Part shown: positions 28,608-34,686 of the stretch, piece by piece
Numbering within the stretch: position 1 is the first letter of the stretch
Layout of the letters: every line of letters starts with the position of its first letter
From: Phycisphaerae bacterium
GTDB taxonomy: Bacteria; Planctomycetota; Phycisphaerae; Phycisphaerales; Phycisphaeraceae
Length of the DNA: 41,651 nucleotides
NCBI GenBank assembly: GCA_030426385.1
Contig: JAUHYI010000038.1
Coordinates: 1 to 41,651, forward strand
Direction: 5' to 3'
Translations under genes and position numbers: made by a program
The notes under the pieces: generated by a model
What the model saw: the letters and a program-made list of their open reading frames with translations, nothing else
What the model was told of the DNA's origin: nothing
Databases searched by the model: none

Positions 28608-28900
28608 TCGTAAAGCTCCTTGCCTGTGCGGCGATAGCAAACGAGCTACCGCCATTGCCACCCTGTAGTGAGAGAAAAAGGTTACGTCCCAATTATTTGG
28701 GTTGAGTCACATACGTGTTAGAAAACGGTTGATTAATCAGAGCAAACGCTACAATCCGAATAATCAGCAAAACCGGGAAAATCGTTACGACTGTAATACA
28801 ATCGACATTAAGGTACCAAGGGTCTTAAAAATTGCCAAGTAGAAATGAACAACCGCGCCATGTTGATGGTTAAATGGCCAGATATCAGTAGGAAAGCCAA
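28608..28900 (-). promoter_or_regulatory. Porin upstream region, AT-rich
   Basis: No gene. The region is clearly more AT-rich than its surroundings, as expected for a regulated promoter. I could not identify a PhoB-type pair of direct repeats with 11-bp phasing. The only solid element is the AGGAG SD at about 28616-28620 on the minus strand. Confidence 0.4.
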
Positions 28901-29221
28901 CTACATTATCGGGCCCGGATCGATTTCGCGCAGATAGTTCCAACTGTAGATCCCCGTATCGTGGCCATCGGAAAAGCGTATTCTAACCGCGTATTTGCCC
29001 ACCAATTCCGCACCGATCGCTTGCAGTGGTCCATCTGAACCAGTGCCCGGCAACACCGTCAACGGATTCCGCGCCATCTCTTCACGCAACTCACGCTGGT
29101 CCGCAGACGGCGACATTTTTCGCAAATAATCCACCGCGTAAAAACTCACCGTTCCATCAGTCCACGTGATCGTCAGGCCTTGGTCTTTTTTCAAATCGAG
29201 ATGTTCTGGCGTTGGAAGCAT
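28901..29221 (-). CDS. DUF971 (GBBH-like N-terminal) domain protein
   Basis: 106 residues forming one DUF971 domain: LDLKKDQGLTITWTDGTVSF, YAVDYLRKMSPSA and the C-terminal GKYAVRIRFSDGHDTGIYSW with NYLREIDPG. The domain occurs alone in bacteria, often near Fe-S or Mrp/ApbC genes, and at the N-terminus of gamma-butyrobetaine hydroxylase. The divergent neighbour here is a ferredoxin. ATG 29221 is chosen because the frame upstream is made entirely of heptanucleotide repeat (encoding HPAPRTP units) and is probably not translated. No SD is seen. The GTGCGGG array begins 21 bp upstream. Confidence 0.8.
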   Translation of the reverse strand: MLPTPEHLDLKKDQGLTITWTDGTVSFYAVDYLRKMSPSADQRELREEMARNPLTVLPGTGSDGPLQAIGAELVGKYAVRIRFSDGHDTGIYSWNYLREIDPGPIM

Positions 29222-29241
29222 TCGGTGACTCAGTAATTCTT

Positions 29242-29330
29242 GTGCGGGGTGCGGGGTGCGGGGTGCGGGGTGCGGGATGCGGGGTGCGGGGTGCGGGGTG
29301 CGGGGTGCGGGGTGCGGGGTGCGGGGTGCG
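29242..29330. repeat. Heptanucleotide tandem repeat (GTGCGGG), twelve and a half units
   Basis: Twelve full GTGCGGG units plus GTGCG; the only variant is ATGCGGG at unit 6 (29277-29283). Every unit has a GGG run, so G-quadruplex formation on the top strand is possible. It lies in the 5' region of the DUF971 gene and within the shared DUF971-ferredoxin intergenic region. Confidence 0.95.
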
Positions 29331-29517
29331 AACAATAATATAGGATCCCCTCACCTTTTTTCTGCGCTCGGAGCTACGCCCCCCCACTAATCCCCCCCTC
29401 GCCCGACCAATCCCGACCACGCCCCCCCCACGCACCCCCACTCCCCCCCACTCCCCCCCATACTCACGCGCCCCAACTCAAGACCCACACTCACGCCCCC
29501 CACTATACTAATCCCCT
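29331..29517 (+). promoter_or_regulatory. C-rich divergent intergenic region with -10 box for the ferredoxin
   Basis: Many C-runs, several with a CCCCCCCAC pattern, and a CTCACCTTTTTTCTGCGC motif near 29350. TATACT at 29504-29509 ends 8 bp before the ferredoxin ATG; no SD lies between, which suggests a leaderless mRNA. Confidence 0.4.
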
Positions 29518-29919
29518 ATGTCCCAATCACCCAGCCAGAAAAAGCAGCATCAAAAGGCCGCCAAAAATGCGGACAAGCTCGGCATGAATACGGCAGAGCG
29601 ACACATCTTCATGTGTTGCGATACCGGCTCGGCCAAATGTGCCAGCAAAAAACGCATGAACGAAGCGTGGAACTATCTCAAACGTCGACTCAAGGATCTG
29701 AAACTCAGCGGGCGCGGTGGCGTCCTACGCACCAAAATGCAATGCGTCGACATCTGCGAAAACGGCCCGATCTGCGTCATCTATCCCGAAGGCGTCTGGT
29801 ATGGCCACTGCAACCCCGATGTCCTCGAAACCATCATCGAGGAACATCTCATCGGCGGACGCATCGTCGAAAAATACGTCATCGCACACGCCCCACACAC
29901 GCTCCCACCCCATCTCTAA
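29518..29919 (+). CDS. Thioredoxin-like [2Fe-2S] ferredoxin
   Basis: 133 residues. After a Lys/Gln-rich N-terminus, [18 protein letters not shown] gives C33/C34 and C41; [20 protein letters not shown] gives C76, C80 and C86; WYGHC gives C98. C76-x3-C80, followed by NGP and [10 protein letters not shown], is the hallmark of the thioredoxin-fold ferredoxins; one of C33/C34 plus C41 would complete the cluster. It is a cytoplasmic electron carrier, possibly with a storage or regulatory role; the partner is unknown. No SD precedes ATG 29518, only a TATACT box. The stop codon abuts repeat copy C. Confidence 0.85.
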   Translation: MSQSPSQKKQHQKAAKNADKLGMNTAERHIFMCCDTGSAKCASKKRMNEAWNYLKRRLKDLKLSGRGGVLRTKMQCVDICENGPICVIYPEGVWYGHCNPDVLETIIEEHLIGGRIVEKYVIAHAPHTLPPHL

Positions 29920-30031
29920 TACCCATCCCGTTAAAAACTCGCCAGGTCTAAATTGCCACCTCACACAAACTCCCGGTATTCACCGGGAGCTAACAGGAAT
30001 CTAGACGCGAATACTTACTCGTAATTCGTAT
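29919..30031 (+). repeat. 113-bp palindromic repeat, copy C
   Basis: Matches the reverse complement of 31204-31316 along its whole 113 bp, at roughly 80-85% by eye. Shared blocks are ATACCCATCCCGTTAAAAAC, TCACACAAACTCC, the hairpin GGTATTCACCGGGAGCTAA, and AATCTA-ACGCGA-TA-TTA. It starts at the ferredoxin stop codon. With the copy at 31204 it flanks the PEGA and moaC genes as inverted repeats. Confidence 0.85.
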
Positions 30032-30070
30032 CCTCCCCCACAATCCCCCGGTACTTTTTCTCCGTCCACT

Positions 30071-30122
30071 CGTACCGTTCTACGTACCGTTCAAACAACG
30101 CATGGCCTGCCTGTGGTACACT
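30071..30122 (+). promoter_or_regulatory. Direct repeat and -10-like box before the PEGA lipoprotein gene
   Basis: CGTACCGTTC occurs at 30071-30080 and 30083-30092 (12-bp period), a possible operator. TACACT at 30117-30122 ends 7 bp before ATG 30130 with no SD, again consistent with a leaderless transcript. Confidence 0.4.
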
Positions 30123-30129
30123 GCCAATC

Positions 30130-30567
30130 ATGCAAAAAGTTGCACCACATGTTGGCCGTAGAACTCTCATGGGCACGCTCCTGATCGGCCTGTCGCTGAC
30201 ATGGCTCACGCTCAGCGGTTGCGTCGAACGCACCATCTCCATCACTTCCGAACCCGACGGGGCACTGGTCTATCTCAATGATGAAGAGGTCGGCCGCACC
30301 CCGGTGACGGTGCCGTTTTTGTATTACGGCACATACGACGTGCGTTTGGAAAAAGATGGCTATCGCCCGCTATGGACGCAAAAAAAAGCACGCGGCCCCT
30401 TATGGGAATTGCCCGGCCCGGATCTGGTCTTCGAAATGATTCCCAACGCGCGCGTCGCTTTGGATTGGCATTTCAGCATGAACGCCAAACAAGAACAGGA
30501 CCTCGATCCTGATGCTGTGATCAACCGCGCACGACAGATGCGGGCCCTGACCAATCAGATGGATTGA
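30130..30567 (+). CDS. PEGA-domain lipoprotein
   Basis: 145 residues. A basic N-terminus (VGRRT), a hydrophobic segment (LLIGLSLTWL) and lipobox LSGC, with Cys 31-32 as the likely lipidation site. A PEGA domain follows (ISITSEPDGALVYLNDEEVG then RTPVTVPFLYYGTYDVRLEK), after which come WELPGPDLVFEM and a helical C-terminus. PEGA domains are surface beta-modules found on S-layer and lipoproteins; the function here is unknown. Its TGA overlaps nothing, and moaC begins 56 bp downstream on the same strand, so co-transcription is possible. The pair is enclosed by the inverted copies C and D of the 113-bp repeat. Confidence 0.82.
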   Translation: MQKVAPHVGRRTLMGTLLIGLSLTWLTLSGCVERTISITSEPDGALVYLNDEEVGRTPVTVPFLYYGTYDVRLEKDGYRPLWTQKKARGPLWELPGPDLVFEMIPNARVALDWHFSMNAKQEQDLDPDAVINRARQMRALTNQMD

Positions 30568-30623
30568 TCACGTATCGCCGTTGGCCGTCACCATTGAACG
30601 ACGCGGTTCACTACCCCATCCCC

Positions 30624-31082
30624 ATGGCCGATCCCCTCACCCATATCGATGAACAAGGCCGTGCCCGCATGGTCGACGTAGGACACAAACCTCCCATGCG
30701 CCGCAGCGCCACCGCGGCAGGTGATTTCGTCGCGGCCTCTGAAACGCTCGACCGACTAGTCGCAGGCAATTTACCCAAGGGCGAAGCGCTCGCTGTGGCT
30801 CGCGTTGCAGGCATTCAAGCGGCCAAACGCACCGACGCATTGATTCCAATGTGCCACAGCTTGCCACTCGATCATGTCAATGTTGATTTCCAACGTGTCG
30901 CTCCTGATCGCTTGCGTGTCACAGCCACCGCAGGTCTGGTCGCTCGCACCGGCGTCGAAATGGAAGCCCTCACCGCAGTCTCCGTCGCGTGCCTCACCTT
31001 GTACGACATGACCAAGGCCATCGATAAAAACCTACGCATCGATGCCATCACATTGGTCGAAAAAAACAAACAGCCTATCTAG
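30624..31082 (+). CDS. moaC: Cyclic pyranopterin monophosphate synthase MoaC
   Basis: 152 residues. MoaC converts 3',8-cH2GTP to cyclic pyranopterin monophosphate in molybdenum cofactor synthesis; it is a cytoplasmic hexamer. MVDVGHKPPMRRSATAAG is the N-terminal signature, DALIPMCHSLPL carries H78, and GVEMEALTAVSVACLTLYDM plus TKA carries D128 and K131, the catalytic pair at the same numbers as in E. coli MoaC. The start at 30624 gives the usual family length; an in-frame TTG at 30564 would add 20 unrelated residues. No clear SD. No other moa gene is in the window. Confidence 0.95.
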   Translation: MADPLTHIDEQGRARMVDVGHKPPMRRSATAAGDFVAASETLDRLVAGNLPKGEALAVARVAGIQAAKRTDALIPMCHSLPLDHVNVDFQRVAPDRLRVTATAGLVARTGVEMEALTAVSVACLTLYDMTKAIDKNLRIDAITLVEKNKQPI

Positions 31083-31106
31083 TTGAACACGCCAATCCCA
31101 TGTTTA

Positions 31107-31135
31107 ACGGAAGACGCGCAGCGTCCCGTGCTTTT
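31107..31135 (+). terminator. Possible terminator of moaC
   Basis: ACGG-AA-GACGC, loop GCA, GCGTC-CCGT, then GCTTTT: a 9-bp stem with a two-base bulge and a short U-tract, 25 bp after the moaC stop. Confidence 0.4.
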
Positions 31136-31203
31136 GCCATGGACACACAATCACAGGCGGATGCGCTATTCCCGCGAAACGCTACACCTGAAGCGAACGA
31201 CTC

Positions 31204-31316
31204 ATACGGATTACGATAAATACTCGCGTGTAGATTTTTTATTAGCTCCCGGTGAATACCAGGAGTTTGTGTGAAGGGAAAATTGAGGCCGCGCGAGTTT
31301 TTAACGGGATGGGTAT
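31204..31316 (-). repeat. 113-bp palindromic repeat, copy D (inverted)
   Basis: Reverse-oriented partner of the copy at 29919-30031, with the same length. One base change in the hairpin (ACCAGGAG against ACCGGGAG) weakens its stem. It lies in the moaC/AsmA convergent region (31083-31521), which holds no gene. Confidence 0.85.
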
Positions 31317-31430
31317 CACGCATCATGCCTTGCATCATTTGACCTTGACAGTTAGCCGCCGGCCTCGACCAGCGCGAATTACGATTGCCCTACCCACCTC
31401 ACCCCCCACGCCCCCTCACCCACCCACCCC

Positions 31431-31492
31431 TCCCCCGGTATTCACCGGGGGCTAGCATGAATCAGTGCTCGAGTATTAACCGTCACTCGTAT
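31431..31492 (+). repeat. Palindromic repeat, copy E (right half)
   Basis: CCCCCGGTATTCACCGGGGG (stem 8 bp), followed by CTAGCATGAATCAGTGCTCG-AGTATTAAC, which aligns with the right arm of copy C. The left arm is replaced by C-rich sequence. It faces copy D across about 115 bp. Confidence 0.65.
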
Positions 31493-31521
31493 TACACATC
31501 AATGAACAAACGCAAAACGCG

Positions 31522-33543
31522 CTACTCTTCCGATTCTTCCAACTCCGCCAACTCGGTAGCAGTCACCGGAATCATCGGTGCGTAACCGGCTGGCAGTGGC
31601 AACGATCGACCCGAGTGTTCATACGCATCGTCATCGTCCGAAACCTGCTCAACAGGCTTCGGATTGTCTGCCATCACATCAGCCGACGCGGCTTCCGTTG
31701 CCGGCTGGCTAGTGGCCATAGGCGTGGCCGTGGGTTGTGTCGCGGCAGGTTGGGTGGTGACGGGTTGTGTCGTGGCCGGCTGGGTGGTGACTTCCATCGT
31801 TGACGCAGACGCCACCTCAGCACTTGCCTGGGCATCGGCCTGGGCCACCGCTTTCTTCTCATCACGTTTTTGCGCATTGCCCATTCGCACACGCACCGCC
31901 GGCTCTTCCAGACTGCCCGTCACATGATATTGCACCAGCCGATCCGTCATCGCACCCAGAATATCCCCGATTTTCCCCAGTTTTTCCTGCAGTTTTTCCA
32001 TCGGACCACCATTCACATATAGATTCAAATTCCCATCCAACCCGATGTCCCCTTCACCACGCATCGCGTACCACGCACCCACAATTTCGACAGTCGGAAT
32101 TTTCAGTCGATCACCTTCGAATGCAAACGTCATCGTTGCACGATCTCCCTTGGGCCGATCACCTGATGACAGATCAACTTTTTTATCCTTGCGCATCACT
32201 GACGTCACACTCGACAACACCGGGATCGATGTAAATCGTCCGCCACTTAGTTTCAACGTACCTTCGCCCGACGTCTGCGTCACCAATCCATCCATCGGCG
32301 CAAAATACATCCCCTGCAAATCCAGCACGCCCTCGATCGGCTTCGTTTCTTCCTCCGGTAAATCCGCTCGGTAGAGCTTATCCAGGTTCAACGCATCACC
32401 CGCCAAATTCACTCGCAGGCTAGGCGATTCACTTGACCAATCTGCCGTCGCCGTTGCTTGGACCTTGCCGTCCAATGCAGCGATCTCCAGCTTCTCCAAT
32501 TGCGTCACGCCCCCCGACATGGTCATCACTGCGTCCAAGGTCTCAATCGCAAACGTATATGGATTAACCGTCATATCACCATCACGCAATGCCAACTCCG
32601 CACGCAACGTTGACGCCTGCGGTTCAGCCAACACCATGCGTCCTGACATCGTGACATCCAAATTGCCATGCAATGCGTATTCAGAAACAAGCGCGGCTAC
32701 AGCATGTGGCAATGTCGAACGATCTTCGCCCAACATCAACGACAATCGCACCGCATCCGATTCCAACCAAAGATGATCAATGTTAAATCGCCCCACCGCA
32801 TCCAACGAAAACTCCGGCAATCGCTCACTGCGAATCCACCACCCGTACCACGCACCATCTTCGGGCTCCACCTCAAACTTCGCATTGATCCCATCGATCA
32901 ACAACGGCCCTTCCTCATGCGTCTTGCCATCGTCATAGGCAATCATCGCATCGTGTAATTCAATCCGCCGAATGCGAAACACTTCGCTGGGCTTGACCGC
33001 ATCACCCGCATCACTCGCGTTGCTTGTTTTGTTCGTGTTGCCCGCGTCATTAGGCGAATCTTTTTCCCCTTCGGCTTTCGCTTGCGAATCAGGATTGGAC
33101 TTCATCAAATCCGAAAGCCCGACCAATCGTCCGCCTCCCTCTCCATCACTCACACCGTCCCGGCTATCCACAATCAACCGTAAAATCGGCCGCTCCAAAA
33201 TCATGTGCCGAATCTCAATTGCCCCTTTATTTCCCCCGCTTTTCTTGGACTTCGCCACCGCAAACGTCAGCCGATCCACCGACAACACATCCCCAAACAC
33301 CGCATCACGCAAACGAACATTCGTAATCACCACCTGGTCAGGCGATTGATAGTCCAAGCTATCAAACACCAACTCCGGATTCAGATAGTCCCCCGCCATT
33401 CCAATCAGCGATCGCCGAACAAATGCTTCGATCTGGCTTTCGCCCACACCTGACGCTGTTTTATAAATCACCCATACGCTGACCAATAAAACCACGCCCA
33501 ATACCACAGCCCCCACGATCATCATTTTTATTTTGCGTTTCAT
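31522..33543 (-). CDS. AsmA-like membrane-anchored protein
   Basis: About 673 residues. MKRKIKMMIVGAVVLGVVLL is the start of an N-terminal signal-anchor helix; the rest is predicted periplasmic. SLDYQSPDQVVITNVRLRDA, with RLTFAV and IEIRHMILERPILRLIVD, shows the repeating beta pattern of the AsmA/Tam superfamily. The C-terminal part (VLDLQGMYFAPMD, GEGTLKLSGGRFTSIPVLSS, GDIGLDGNLNLYVNG) resembles the AsmA C-terminal domain. These proteins bridge inner and outer membranes in lipid transport or porin assembly. The tail has TTQPATTQPVTTQPAATQP repeats and a Ser/Glu-rich end. A charged Ser/Asn/Lys linker lies near residue 165. The start is ATG 33543 (GTG 33552 in frame), with no SD. Confidence 0.7.
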   Translation of the reverse strand: MKRKIKMMIVGAVVLGVVLLVSVWVIYKTASGVGESQIEAFVRRSLIGMAGDYLNPELVFDSLDYQSPDQVVITNVRLRDAVFGDVLSVDRLTFAVAKSKKSGGNKGAIEIRHMILERPILRLIVDSRDGVSDGEGGGRLVGLSDLMKSNPDSQAKAEGEKDSPNDAGNTNKTSNASDAGDAVKPSEVFRIRRIELHDAMIAYDDGKTHEEGPLLIDGINAKFEVEPEDGAWYGWWIRSERLPEFSLDAVGRFNIDHLWLESDAVRLSLMLGEDRSTLPHAVAALVSEYALHGNLDVTMSGRMVLAEPQASTLRAELALRDGDMTVNPYTFAIETLDAVMTMSGGVTQLEKLEIAALDGKVQATATADWSSESPSLRVNLAGDALNLDKLYRADLPEEETKPIEGVLDLQGMYFAPMDGLVTQTSGEGTLKLSGGRFTSIPVLSSVTSVMRKDKKVDLSSGDRPKGDRATMTFAFEGDRLKIPTVEIVGAWYAMRGEGDIGLDGNLNLYVNGGPMEKLQEKLGKIGDILGAMTDRLVQYHVTGSLEEPAVRVRMGNAQKRDEKKAVAQADAQASAEVASASTMEVTTQPATTQPVTTQPAATQPTATPMATSQPATEAASADVMADNPKPVEQVSDDDDAYEHSGRSLPLPAGYAPMIPVTATELAELEESEE

Positions 33544-33657
33544 CACATGCACATCTTAGGCACACTAGCCCACGAACCCAACCCCACCCTCCAACGTAAT
33601 AACATAGCCACATCTGCCTTATGTCTGACATCTCACTTCTCTGCCCGGCCATGAGTC

Positions 33658-34587
33658 ATGAAAATACTTTACCCCCGCCGTCACATCCTTCTGATCTTCG
33701 CCATCATCCTGCTCACCTCTGCCACCTGGCTGGTCATCGCCGATTGGCTTCCCTACACCACCACCGGGCGAAACCTCCTCGCTACCATCAACAACATCCT
33801 CGGCTTATGGCCCACCGTCGACCACACCATCCGCGGACTCGCAGGCATTTGGCCCGCATCACCCGCTAGCTATGCCATCACCCTCTTCGTCGGCTTCACA
33901 CTTTTCTTCGCCACCCAGATCGCTTTCATCGCACCGCGACACAATTACGCCCAGCAACTCACGCGCACCCAACGCGAACATGCTTCCACCATTATTTCCA
34001 TCGCACTCGTTGCCGCCATGCTCACCGCAGGCATCGCCGCATCAATCACGCAAACCCTCGGCCTATGGCAATCAAGCCAAACACCTAGCGACCAATGGCT
34101 CTGGATCGGCCGACAAAACCGCAGTCTCGGACTCATGAAATCCTTCTACCTCATCGCGATCGTCTTCATCCCCGCATTCATCGCATGGGCCTACTTTTTC
34201 CATCGCACTTGGAAACCCTTCGACGCCTTCCAACGCCGGCTACACACGCTCTTCATCATCTTCACCGTCGGCGGCCTCCTCGCTTTCACTGCTGGCATGA
34301 CCATGATCATCACCATGATTTCCAATAACCCGTCAGGCATCGCTTTCACCGGCGAATGGTGGCGTACCGGCCACTACACCGCCGTCGGCTTCGGACTCGC
34401 CGCCACACTATGGTCTGCCCTTCCCGCCATCACCCTCCTCTTCGCCCAACAAACCTACCAACGCACCAAACGCAACCAATGCCTCCACTGTGGCTACGAC
34501 CTCCGACACCACCAACCCAACATTTGCCCCGAATGTGGCCAACCCATTCAATACCCCGTCCCCACGCCACCATCACAAACCCCATAA
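33658..34587 (+). CDS. Polytopic membrane protein with C-terminal zinc ribbon
   Basis: 309 residues. Six hydrophobic segments are visible: about 8-28, 73-93, 111-131, 160-182, 200-225 and 240-262. A cytoplasmic-type zinc ribbon follows with CLHCGYDLRHHQPNICPECG (two CxxC knuckles, about residues 279-298) and a short Pro-rich tail. The CxxCGYDLR ribbon recurs at the ends of many unrelated membrane proteins in Phycisphaerae; its role is not known to me. No enzyme motif is recognised. The start at 33658 has no SD; ATG 33651 belongs to another frame. It is divergent from the AsmA-like gene and convergent with smc. Confidence 0.7.
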   Translation: MKILYPRRHILLIFAIILLTSATWLVIADWLPYTTTGRNLLATINNILGLWPTVDHTIRGLAGIWPASPASYAITLFVGFTLFFATQIAFIAPRHNYAQQLTRTQREHASTIISIALVAAMLTAGIAASITQTLGLWQSSQTPSDQWLWIGRQNRSLGLMKSFYLIAIVFIPAFIAWAYFFHRTWKPFDAFQRRLHTLFIIFTVGGLLAFTAGMTMIITMISNNPSGIAFTGEWWRTGHYTAVGFGLAATLWSALPAITLLFAQQTYQRTKRNQCLHCGYDLRHHQPNICPECGQPIQYPVPTPPSQTP

Positions 34588-34622
34588 AAAACGCGGGCAG
34601 GATTTTTTATTCCTGCCCGCGT
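34586..34622 (-). terminator. Terminator downstream of smc
   Basis: A perfect 12-bp stem ACGCGGGCAGGA (34591-34602) / TCCTGCCCGCGT (34611-34622). On the minus strand it ends in six T (34591-34586). It lies 65 bp after the smc stop; it may also help end the convergent membrane-protein gene. Confidence 0.85.
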
Positions 34623-34686
34623 CAATCTATATCAAAATCACTCGCCCCGCCGCTTGCGGTTTATAACGGGACGAACGCATCATGCA

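Noticed and set aside
28740..28830. Pho box before the porin
   Set aside because: No pair of CTGTCAT-like repeats with 11-bp phasing could be found; only loosely similar GTCG words 15 bp apart.
30564..30623. N-terminal extension of MoaC from TTG 30564
   Set aside because: The extra 20 residues have no MoaC similarity, and starting at 30624 gives catalytic residues at the family numbering (D128, K131).
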